Translations under genes and position numbers: made by a program
Notes under the pieces: generated by a model
Told to the model about the DNA's origin: nothing
Databases searched by the model: none
What the model saw: only the letters and a program-made list of their open reading frames with translations
Shown here: positions 38,010 through 47,800 of the stretch, in pieces
Layout of the letters: each line of letters opens with the position of its first letter
Numbering within the stretch: the stretch's first letter is position 1
Assembly: GCA_008330645.1 (NCBI GenBank)
Contig: VLTN01000024.1
Coordinates: 248,001 to 312,000 of the forward strand
DNA from: Cafeteria roenbergensis
Lineage: Eukaryota > Sar > Bigyra > Bicosoecida > Cafeteriaceae
DNA: 64,000 nt
Direction of reading: 5' to 3'

Positions 38010-41000
38010 TCAAAGGTGGGCAGGCAGGTCCGTGGACAGCTCCTCCGCGGGGTCGTCCGCGCGGATGCCGTACATGAAGTCGAACGCGGCCTTGTAGTAG
38101 TCGGTGGCCTTCTTGCGCTGGATCTTCATCGAGGCGGTCACGAGGCCGGAGTCCGGCAGCCAGTAGGTGGTGCCCACGACGTAGACGCGGCCGACGGTCT
38201 CGCCCTTGTTCTTGGACTTGCCAACCATGGCCTCGCGGATGCGCGCGAGCACGTACTCGGCCACGGCCTTGTTCCCGACGTAGGCCTTCTCGCCGTCGAA
38301 GCGGAGCTCCTCCGGGAGGGCGGTGGGGTCGACGATGACGCAGGCCACGGAGAAGTCCCTGGTGGAGTCGCCGTAGCACAGGGCGTTCTGCACGCAGGTC
38401 ACGGTCGTGTAGATGGCCTCCATCTTGCCGAGGCTGATGTACTCGCCGCCCGAGAGCTTGACAAGGTCCTTCTTCCGGTCGATGATGCGAAGGGTGCCGT
38501 CCGCCTCCATGAGGCCGACGTCGCCGGTGTGGAACCAGATGCGGCCGTCCTCCTCCACGAAGGACTCGGCCGTCTTCTCGGGCTCCTCGTAGTAGCCCTT
38601 GGTGACGTTGCCGCCGCAGATGCAGATCTCGCCGCGCGGGGGCGTGGAGGTGCTGGAGTAGCCTCCCTCCTCCCAGTCCACGAGCTTGATGTCGTTGGAG
38701 AGGATGGGCGGGCCCACGTTGGCGAGCTGGTGGTCGTCGGCCCACTGCAGCGTGCCGCCGCCGCAGGTCTCGGTGAGTCCGTAGCCCTGGCGAAGCGGGC
38801 AGCGCATCACCACGCTCATCCACAGCTGGGCGTCGCGGGTGAGGGGGCCGCCGCCGGAGGCCATCATGCGCACGCGGCCGCCGAGGACCTCGGTGCGGAT
38901 CTTGTCGAGCACCAGGCCCTCGAGGAGCGGGGCGGACTTGCGCTCCGCGTGAAGGCGGGTGCCCTCCTTGATGGCGTAGTTCACGAGCCACTTCTTCACG
39001 CCGCCGCCGCGGTTCACCTTGCCGAGCACGCCCTTCTGGATGCGGGTCACCACGGCAGGCACCGCTGCCAGAATCGTGGGCTTGAGGGCGAAGGCGTCGC
39101 CGTGAACCACGCCGCCCACGGGCGCGACCTTGCTGGCGTAGCCGTCGTCAGAGGGCTGGGGCACCATGGGCGAGGCGGCAGTGAGCGAGAAGACGGAGCC
39201 GTAGCCGACGCTGGCGCCGCGGCACAGGCAGCAGAGCTCAGCGGCCAGCTCGAGGATCTGCGGAGAGGCAAGGGGGCGGGGGTGGAAACGGGAGACGCTT
39301 GGGGAGAGGGGGGCACGCAGCCGGAAGGCGTGCGGGCAAAACAGCAAGCGAGCGGGCGGGCGGGCGACACATGCCAAGCTCGGAGAGCGGGCGCGCGCGC
39401 GCGATGCCACGGCGGCTCACGTGAGAGAGCGGCAGGTAGGCCATGTAGCAGTCGCCGGGGGCAACGGATGGGAGGCAGGCGCCGAGGCCGCCAGCGCAGG
39501 CCACGAGGTTGCGGTGGAGCACCTCCACGCCCTTGGGGAGGCCAGTGGAGCCGGAGGTGAACATGATGACGGCGGTGTCCTCGGGAGAGGGGGCGACGGG
39601 CTCGTCGTCGATCTTGGCTGCCGCGATGGCCTCGTCCATGGACATCACCTGGATGGGGCCGCCGGCCTCGTCGCCGCGGGTGCGGAGGGCCTGGACGGCC
39701 TGGGCGGGGGTCTTCACAACGGTGGGGGGCGTGCCAGCCGCAGCGGATGCGGCGGGGACGCTGTCGAGAGAGATGACGCACTTGAGGGCGGAAAGGTCGG
39801 CAGCGATCATGATGGGCTTGCCGTCGCTGTCGAGCTTGCCGGAGTCAATGTCCATGCCGTTCATGACCTGGGCGAGGGTGACGAGGGTGACGTCCTCCAC
39901 GATGAGCACGGAGACGCGGGTCTTGAACACGGCGTAGGCGAGGCCGTCCGGGCCGAGGGTGTTGTACACGGTGGCGAGGGGGATGCCGGCGCGGAAGCAG
40001 GCCTGGGCGGTGAGCTGCCAGCCGCGGCGGGTGGCGGCGAAGATGCCGGCGTGGCCGGGGAAGTCGCCCTTGTGGTCCGCCATGAGCTTGGTGAGGCTGC
40101 GGCTGTAGTTGACCACGCGCGTGTTGGCGTCGGCAAAGGACCAGAAGTCGAACGAGGGGTTCATCACCTTGCGAAGGAAGGGCTTGGTGGTCTTCTTGCC
40201 CTCGGGGGTGCGCACCTCCACAGCTTGGGTGTAGGTGGAGTGCACGCCGCGCTCCCCAAGGGACGACTGGGGGCCGAATGCGTCCACGGCGTTCTCCCAG
40301 AGCTCGCGCAGGGTGGTGGCGGGCTTGTCGCGGGCGGTCATGGTCTCGACAAGCTCGACCGTGCGCGTGGAGCGGTAGGGGAGCGTGCAGTCCGCGGTGG
40401 TGGCCCCCTCGACGGCGCGAGGCAGGGCGCGGGGGAGCGTGCACGGCTTGGGCTGGGCCGGGGTGTGGCAGCAGGGCAGCGCGATGGAGAGGACGAGCGC
40501 GATGATGATGCACAGCACCAGGAACCCAGCAGAGAAGTCGCCGCTCGTGTCCACGGCAAACGCGACCACGCACACGACGAGGAGGACGATGAAGAGCACG
40601 GTGCCAGCCAGGCACGACCCCAGCTTGTCCAGGGTGCCGCGGGGGGTCACGCGCTGCGACAAGTTCAAGTAGCAAACCAACGACGGCGGCGGGCGGGGGC
40701 ATCGAGTCGCGACGAGAGGCGGGGCAGCACGCCAGGGCGGAGCGGCTGGCACAGCAAGCCAGCCCATGCCTGGCTGGTATGGGCCGGTGCTGCGCAAGGT
40801 CGCAGAGGAGCCGGCGAGCGAGCAGTTCGGGGCGGCGCCAAGTCTCACAGTGAACTCTTCGGTCACCCTGTCCCACTCGGCGTTCACCTGCGCGACCTGC
40901 GCGGCCTGCGGACCGTTGGCGGAGGAAGTCACACGCAACACAACAAGGGGAGGGCTCGTGGCGGGGCTCCGACAGGGGCTGCGAAGGGGCGGGAGGCAGC

Positions 41001-41499
41001 GCAGCGGCGGCTCGAGAGGCACGCGCCAATCCAACCGCAGTTGGCGGGAGCGCAGGCTCCCGCCCCCGGCCTGGCCCACGGGGCGCGCTGGGCGCCCCCA
41101 GCCCCGCTGAGCGCAGGCCCCAAGGCAGCAGCCGCTTGCTTGCCGAGCTGCGGCCGGGGCCCGTCCGCCCTCGAGCCGCGGCCCGCGTAGTTGCCGTGGC
41201 GAGAGCTTCCAGTTGGCAGCACGCGCCAGCCGGCGCTGGGCGAGCCACGCTCACGGTCCAGGGGACGCCGGGGAGTCGCGAGCCGCCGCCGCCAACCTGC
41301 GACAACAGACACAACTCAGCAGCACGCGCGTAGGGAAAGTCTCTCGTGGAGGGGGGGCTCTGGAGCGCGCAGGCGGGAGCCGCCGTTCCATCTTGGAGCC
41401 AAGCTGGCAAGCCGCCTCGAGGCCACGCTGGCACCCAGCCGCCCGTGGCGGGCCGCGCCGCGCCGCAGTGCTCACGGTGACGGCCACATCCTTGGTCAT
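38010..41499 (-). CDS. Long-chain acyl-CoA synthetase with N-terminal membrane hairpin
   Basis: The modelled exons are 41499-41476, 40905-40849, 40653-39421 and 39257-38010. All junctions are phase 0 and all donors are GTGAG; the product is 853 residues. The last two exons are secure; the first two (27 residues) are my best splice fit. Two hydrophobic helices lie at about 42-61 and 69-87. The adenylation enzyme follows: P-loop IMFTSGSTGLPKGV (about 391-404), GYGLTETCGGG (about 594), WFHTGD (about 679) and the hinge DRKKDLVKLSGGEYISL (about 694-711). This order is diagnostic of ACSL-type enzymes, which activate fatty acids with ATP and CoA. The C-terminus is -AHL, a tripeptide that fits the loose PTS1 consensus. 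The size exceeds typical 650-720 residues because of the N-terminal extension and inserts. Confidence 0.85.
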
Positions 41500-42014
41500 G
41501 GCTGCCGTTGCGAAAGAAGCAGCGCTGTGCTGCGAGTTCCGGGAGGAGTGGGCACGGGGTTGAGTTTCCAGCTCGTCGGCCGATTATTGATTTCGGGGCA
41601 GACGTCGGCAGAGTTGGGAACAGCGCCTGCCTTTGCGAGGCGCTCCGTGTCCCCGCGTCGGCGAAGCAGCCTGCGGGCGGCTTGGCAGTTCGCGTAACCA
41701 GTCAATGGTGGGCCTGTCCGGCCGGCGCGGCACGGCGCGCGCCTCGGAGGGGCGCGCTGACGACGGCGGGCAGCGCTGCTTTGGCAGCACGCTTTGCCGT
41801 CTCTTCAACTGCCAAACGAGAGTGCCAGCAGCAGCGGCTCGCTGCCGGTTGCCACGGCACGGACGCGCCGGTTCATGCAGGGCCTTCAGACCGCTCTCCA
41901 GCCACACCAAACGTCACGCGCCCGCCTGCTTCACGTCGTCGTCGGCAAAGGCCTGGCGCGCGGAGGCGGTGCCACGCACCGGGGTGCGGTATTGAGACAG
42001 AATCACGCCCTTCC
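41500..42014. other. Intergenic region between two minus-strand genes
   Basis: This is 515 bp upstream of the acyl-CoA synthetase. It should hold that gene's promoter. A short open frame here has no recognisable domain and is not called. Confidence 0.4.
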
Positions 42015-44393
42015 TCAGGCCACGCACGCCCTCAAGACGTCGAGCACCGGCTCCAGGGAGCGCAGGTTCTCCTCCAGCGGAACAACGCTTGCCTCATCGT
42101 CCGCAACCAAGTCCGCGGCCAGGGCCTCCTCGAAGTCAGCAGCTGTTTGCGCAGACCAGCAGACCCCGCGGCGCACCACTCGCAACAGAAGCCTCACCAT
42201 GACGCGATCCTGCGGGAGGAGCTCCGACCGGGCGCTGGCGAGGGCCAGCCGCATGTCGTCGACCACTCGCAGCGTGGCTTGGAGCCGTCCCAGCCGCTCG
42301 AGCGCGGCCTCGGCGCGAAGCCCTTGCAGGCCCACGGGCGCGACTGACCCGAGCGGCCGATCCAGCGCCCGGACGCGAGCCTCGCGGCGCTGCTCCCTCT
42401 CCACGGCCAGCACCATCGCGTCTCTCTCCGCGGCTTCGGCAGCGCGCTCCGTCACCGTCGCCAGCCCAGCGCGCCACGCCGCAGCCGGCTGCGCGGAGGC
42501 CGGCCTCGTTCGCACCCTCGGAGATGCAGCTTTCGCGGCAGGGTGCGAGCCCTCTCTCGCAGCAGACGCGCTCTTCGGCCGGCCTTGCCATGCGACTCGC
42601 TTGGGCGATGCCGCTGGCCGCGCGGGCCCGTCGTCTGTCCGTGGGTCCTGCAGCTGCGTCCGGCGCGCCCCGGGGAGAGCGTGCGGCGCCCGCCTTCTGG
42701 AAGCAGGCGACTGCACAGTCTCACGGCGACGCGCTCCACGGCTACGGGGAACACCCGCACGAAGAGCGGCCGTTGGCGAGGTGGGCGCCGCAGCGGCCAG
42801 CTCGGCTGACGACGACACCGCCGCCTCTTCTTTTGTCATCTCAAGCCTTCGGCGGGCTGTCGGGTCCAGCGAGCGGCCGCCCGGCTTGCCCTGCTGCTGT
42901 GCCGCTGCGGATGCTCGCAAGGGCGATGCAAGGGTCGCGCGCGTCCACGGCGACAAGCTTGCAGTCTGCGGCAGCGCGCTGGCTGGCCGCGCCCGCTGCG
43001 CCCTTGCAGGCGACTCCGGCACAGCAATCGGCCGGGCGCTGGCTGGCCTGGACACGCTTGCTCCGGCTGGCTGGCTGGCCGGCCGGTGCCGCCGCGGCTG
43101 CCGCTGCTGGCCCTGGTGGTCCCAAAGGCGCGCCCAGCTGCTCGCCTCCAAGCTCAAGTCTCCGCCAGGCGCCCCGGGGTCGCGCCGCGCACACGCTCTG
43201 GCGTCGCCCTCAGAGCGAGCCGCATGCACAGCAGCCTCGGCTGCGGCGGTCACCGCTGCTCCAGACGCCCACCGTTCGGCCTGCGGAACGCGCGCTCGAC
43301 AGTCGCGCCCAGCACTCGCCGCGCCGCCCTGACTGTCCGATGCGCCGTCGTCGAGCGCGCCTCCAGCGCGGTGCCGCCCTTCGACGCCCGGCGGCGGAGA
43401 GTGGGCCTCCTCGTGCGCCCGCGAGGCGAGGTCGCCCCACGACCACCGCTCGGCCTGTGCGGCCCGGCGCTTCGGTGGAGCGGTGGAGCGCAGGCCAAGC
43501 GCGTCCTTGGCGTCACGCAGCTGCTCCTCCTGCATGTTCCATGCTGCCCGGGAAGGCGCGGCAGCCGGGGGGTCCGCAGCGCTCCCGGCGGCTGCCCGCG
43601 GCGCCTCCTCGTCGTGCGCGGCGCTCGAGCTGCGCGACGCCGGGCGGGAGGCCTCGATGCCGCGCGCCCCGCCCGCTGCCTTGGTCTGCTTGGAGCCAAA
43701 GCGCTGCGACCAGGCCTGTTCCATCCTGGTCTCTGCCACGCGGCGCGCGCGGGACTGCGCGACGCTGGCAACAGGGTAGCGCACTGCCGTCACGACGCCA
43801 GCTCGGGCCACCATTGTCCCAGGGACCTCGCCAGAGTCGAGGTAGGCACGCGCAAGGGCGGCGGGCATCGTCCGCGACTCGGGGAGCTCCGGCTCCGGCT
43901 CGGGCGCCGGCTGATTGCCGGCTCGCCGCCGGCGAAACTGACCCAGCTCCGGCACCAGCGTGCGCCCGATCACATCGCTGACCCACTCGGTCGAAGCTTG
44001 TGCGGCCACGACCACCGTCTTGGACGAGTCGCGCTCCGACGCCACCTCGCGCATGGCCGTGTCGAGCGAGGGAGCGTCACTCGCAGCCCTGTCGCCGCGA
44101 GGCCGCGAGCGCTCGCCATTGGCGCCCGGGTGCCTCGGCCCCGGCGCCCGGGGAGCATCCTCCCGGGTGGGGTGTGCCGCCTGCCGCGTCTGCTCGACCG
44201 CAGGGCTCGCAGCGGGGCGGTGGGGCGCGAACCACGGGGACCGCCGCGGCCCGGCGTCGCCTGGGCGAGCGTGCGCTGCGCCGGCGCGCGCCCGCAGGAG
44301 CGCTCTGTTGGAGTCAGCCAGGTCACTTGAGAGGCCTGCCGATTGCTTGGCACGCGGGCGGCCGCCCCGCGCACCAGGGGCGCGCCCTGCCAT
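42015..44393 (-). CDS. Disordered basic protein with repeated RPAS motifs and C-terminal coiled coil
   Basis: This is a 792-residue single-exon gene. I chose the in-frame ATG at 44393 because upstream sequence loses protein-like character; an ATG at 44054 (residue 114) is the alternative. A conserved-looking block lies at about 120-225 (STEWVSDVIGRTLVPELGQ and AYLDSGEVPGTMVARAGVV). A long Arg/Ala/Ser/Pro-rich segment follows, with recurrent R-P-A/K-S elements (RPASRS, RPASQP, RPASARP, RPASALP, RPKSAS, RPASAQP). The last 130 residues form helices rich in Glu/Arg/Leu, ending LRSLEPVLDVLRACVA. Such proteins are common among cytoskeletal and ciliary factors, but I do not recognise this one. It lies downstream of the polycystin-like gene on the same strand. 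Confidence 0.7.
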   Translation of the reverse strand: MAGRAPGARGGRPRAKQSAGLSSDLADSNRALLRARAGAAHARPGDAGPRRSPWFAPHRPAASPAVEQTRQAAHPTREDAPRAPGPRHPGANGERSRPRGDRAASDAPSLDTAMREVASERDSSKTVVVAAQASTEWVSDVIGRTLVPELGQFRRRRAGNQPAPEPEPELPESRTMPAALARAYLDSGEVPGTMVARAGVVTAVRYPVASVAQSRARRVAETRMEQAWSQRFGSKQTKAAGGARGIEASRPASRSSSAAHDEEAPRAAAGSAADPPAAAPSRAAWNMQEEQLRDAKDALGLRSTAPPKRRAAQAERWSWGDLASRAHEEAHSPPPGVEGRHRAGGALDDGASDSQGGAASAGRDCRARVPQAERWASGAAVTAAAEAAVHAARSEGDARACARRDPGAPGGDLSLEASSWARLWDHQGQQRQPRRHRPASQPAGASVSRPASARPIAVPESPARAQRARPASALPQTASLSPWTRATLASPLRASAAAQQQGKPGGRSLDPTARRRLEMTKEEAAVSSSAELAAAAPTSPTAALRAGVPRSRGARRRETVQSPASRRRAPHALPGARRTQLQDPRTDDGPARPAASPKRVAWQGRPKSASAAREGSHPAAKAASPRVRTRPASAQPAAAWRAGLATVTERAAEAAERDAMVLAVEREQRREARVRALDRPLGSVAPVGLQGLRAEAALERLGRLQATLRVVDDMRLALASARSELLPQDRVMVRLLLRVVRRGVCWSAQTAADFEEALAADLVADDEASVVPLEENLRSLEPVLDVLRACVA

Positions 44394-44826
44394 CGGCAAG
44401 TGCCAGCCGCAGCCGTGGACGCAGCAGTCGCCGTTTGCAGAGCCCGCGTGTGATGCAAGCGCTGGGGCAACCAATGCGGGCCAGCGAGCGCCTCCAAATA
44501 AGCGTCGTTGCCAGACAAGCCGCCACATCGTGCGCTGCCTCGGCGCGCCCGAGCACATGTCGGGGCACACACAGCAGAACAAGCTTAGAGGGGTTGCTGT
44601 GACCACTCCGCCAAAATCTGCCGCGCCGCCCGTCAACTCAGGCCTAATCATGCACGAGCAAGCCACATAGTCCGAACGCAAACATTCACAAACAGCAGCA
44701 TCTCGCTGGGCACGCTCGGGATGCCACGCGGTGGGCGCGGACCCTGGCGCACTCCCTGTGGAGGAGCCCCGTCGCTCCCCCCCGCTCCCCGTCGCCGTCC
44801 CGCTCCCAAGGGCCCGCTGCGCGACA
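44394..44826. other. Intergenic region between two minus-strand genes
   Basis: This is 433 bp between the polycystin-like stop and the RPAS-protein start. The frame of the RPAS protein stays open here, but the translation looks random. No other feature was seen. Confidence 0.4.
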
Positions 44827-47800
44827 TCACATGCCAAACCACGGGGTAGACGAGGGCAGGAAGTTGGGGCTGAGGTTGTGGCAGAAGACCGTGTCGCGGC
44901 CGCAGGCGCGGAGCCCGATGAGCACCAGCGCGTTGATGAGGATGGCAATGGGCTCCTGCACCGCAGCGTCGATCAGGAACGCCACGAGGGTGGTCAAGAC
45001 AAACGCGCGCGCTTGCTCCGGCGCAAACACGACGCCAAACACGAGGCAGACGAAGGAGCTGCCGAGCATCAGCAGCAGGAGCGATGCGTACACCAGGGTG
45101 ACCACTGCCTGCCGCTCGCAGTGCATGCCCTCCCAGACCCGCAGCTCCTGCAGCCGCATAGCGAGGCGGCGGGCGGCGAAGCCGCGCCAAGCCGACTGGA
45201 TCGTGCGTGCGGCCTTGTCACGCTGGCGCTTGGCGCGCTGCTTGGCCAGCATGGCAGCGGCCGAGGCTGACGACGGGTCCGCTGCGAAGGACATGCGGCC
45301 GCGCTGGACCGTCGCGGCCCCACGCGTGCCTGACTCGTCGTCCTTGGCCCGGTGCCGCTGCGGAGGGGACGGCGGGGCCGGGACTGGCTTGGAATCGAAC
45401 CGCGCGGCACTCTCGTCTGCTGGGCGCGCTCGGGTCCGGGTGGCCGGAGAGGTTTGGTCGGGGCTGGGCGTGTCGCCCCGAGCGCCGCCACTGCCGCTGC
45501 CGCTGCCGTTGCCGTTGCCGGCGTCGCCCAGAGCGCCGTCCATCAGGGGCGCCGCCGGCTCGTCGCCGATGTCCGAGTCTGACTGCGTGCTGTCGCTGGA
45601 GCTCGGGCTGGTCTCCCAGGCAACGGAAGCGCGCATCACTCGCTGGGACTTGGCCATGGGGGGCCGCCCGGCTCTCGGCTGCAGCGCGGGCAGCTTTGGC
45701 GGCGCCCGCAGCACCGAGTAGATGCCCCCGCCCCAGGTATCCTTTTCGGTGGCGTGCTCCCCGCCCTCAAGCTGCAGCACTCTGCGCTCGGCGCGGAGAA
45801 TGTCGCCCGCGGGGGCGCTCCCTCTGCGCTCGCGCGGGGCAGCAGGAGTGCTTGCATCCTCGCTCGGGGCTCGCTGGCGCGAGGCTGTGCTCGCCCCGCT
45901 CGCGCGCCGAAGCCTCTCGATGCCGCTCGCGATGCTGAACCGGCTTCCGGCGGCGCTCGAGCGCCGCGACACGCTGCGACGCCGCGTCGCCTTGCGCACC
46001 TCCTCGAACACCTGCTCGCGCAAGCGGTGCGCCGCCTGCAGCCGCTCCTCCTGGGCCTCCCTGGCCGTGACCAAGGCGGCCCGCGCGGCGCAGTGCAGGG
46101 AGCCAAGCACAACAAGGAGCACCAGAAGCATCACTCCCTCGAGCGAGGCCATCACGACAAAGGCCTCCCACGCAAGGGGGGTCTTCAAGACCAGCACCAG
46201 CAGCGCCGCAAGCAGCCCCTGCATGATGATGGCAAGCAACAGCAGCACGACCGACAGCGATGTCCAGCGTCCCCCAAGGCAGCCGCAGAACCCGGCCTGC
46301 TCCTGGGCCACGTCCACCGACGCGACGGCCGCGGCCACCAGGTCCTCGATGGCCACGAGGCCCTCCGCCCGGCGCACCTGCGAGTTGTGGCGGGCGGTGG
46401 AGCCCCCCGGCGAGGTCTCGCCCTCGCCAGTGACCTCGGTCTCGTCTGACAGCATGGGCGGCTTCTGCAGCGCAAACGCAACGCCAGGCTTGCCCTTCTT
46501 GGTGGGCGCAGCGGGGGAGCCGCCGCCCCGCTTCGATTCGTCACCATCCGGATCGGCCGGCGCGACCGCGTCCTCGCCACCCTGCTTGGCGTCAGCTGCG
46601 TCGCCGGGCGCCTGCTGCGAGTCGGAGTCGCCGGAACGACCAGCCCGCTCGCGCCGTCCCGTCACCAGCTTGACCTCGGAGCGAGCGGCCGTGCGTAAGA
46701 AGAAGCCGTGCGCCAGGGCGCTGGCCGCTTCCGCCTGCCTCCTGGCAGCAGTGTTGGAGCACATCGCAATGACAGACAGCAGGATGACTCCGATGCCAAC
46801 GCCGAGCACGAGGAGCGGCGTCGTGGCCGACCCAGGGTGGCTGCCGTCCACTGCCACGGCCAGCAGCGCGGCCGCGCAGCACAGCGTCACGCCACACCAC
46901 CCGATGAACAGCGTGGCAACTCTCACAGACGAGCCGCACACGTCGGGGGCGCCCCGGAAAAACGGCGAGAACTCCACCACCACGGCCGCGTGCTTCATGG
47001 AGAGCAGCGACGCCCGGCCCGCCTTGGCCCGGCGGATAGGAGATGCGGCGCTCAGCCGCCGCGAGGCGCCTTCAAGCGGCACGTCGCCGTTCTCAGTTGG
47101 CGGCGCGTGGGACACCACGCTGCTCTCGTCGGCTGTGGCGTGGTGGACTCGGAGCAGCGGGCCGTCGGCTGAGCCACCAGCGGGCTGCGCGGATTGCACT
47201 GCCAGCTCCAGTTGGCGACGCTCGCGCGCCTCAGGCATGGTCCCGCTCGGCCGAGGCGGCGGAGGAGGGCGACGGCGGGGGACGGTCCCGGGGTCGTCCT
47301 GCCGGCCGAAGGAGCTGCTGCTTCCGACCCCCACCGCTCCACCAAGCTTGCTCGCGTCGGCCAGCGCGTCCAGCTGGCGGCCGACTGTGTTGCGGTTGTC
47401 ATCAAGCTCGTCGTCGAGCTCGCCGCCCACGCTGGAGAAGGACGGCCGCGAATCCCGATGCAGCGGGCCCTGCTCTGCCGGCAGTTGGGGCTCCTTGCCC
47501 CGGCTGCCCAACTCCGCCGTGCTGGCGGGCCGCGGGGGCGGAGGGGGAGCTGCAGGGCCCGATCGGCGAGCCACGCCGCGCACCACTTCGCGAGGCGCGC
47601 CGGAGCCGTCGATGCCGCCGCGAGTCCGGGGGGCCTCCGCAGAGTGTGCCACGGGGAGCCCGCCGCTGGGGTGCCCAGTCGACGCGCCAGCGGCGGCCTG
47701 CTGGCGGCCGACTTCGAAACGGCCGTCGCGAGGCGTTCGCGTTGCCTCGGTCACATCGCGGAGGTCGGTCGTATCCGGAGCACCGTCGCTTCTGCTCGGG

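Noticed and set aside
38016-41190. Two long plus-strand frames opposite the acyl-CoA synthetase
   Set aside because: They are complementary to a gene with all ACSL motifs. His/Gly/Val-rich antisense products have no support.
41584-41910. Minus-strand 108-codon frame in the gap upstream of the acyl-CoA synthetase
   Set aside because: No domain, signal peptide or splice support was found. Frames of this length are expected by chance at this GC content.
43086-44330. Plus-strand frame opposite the RPAS protein
   Set aside because: The translation looks random. The minus-strand frame carries repeated motifs and better codon structure.
44394-44948. Upstream extension of the RPAS protein frame
   Set aside because: The frame is open but overlaps the end of the polycystin-like gene and translates to unpatterned sequence. 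I placed the start at 44393.
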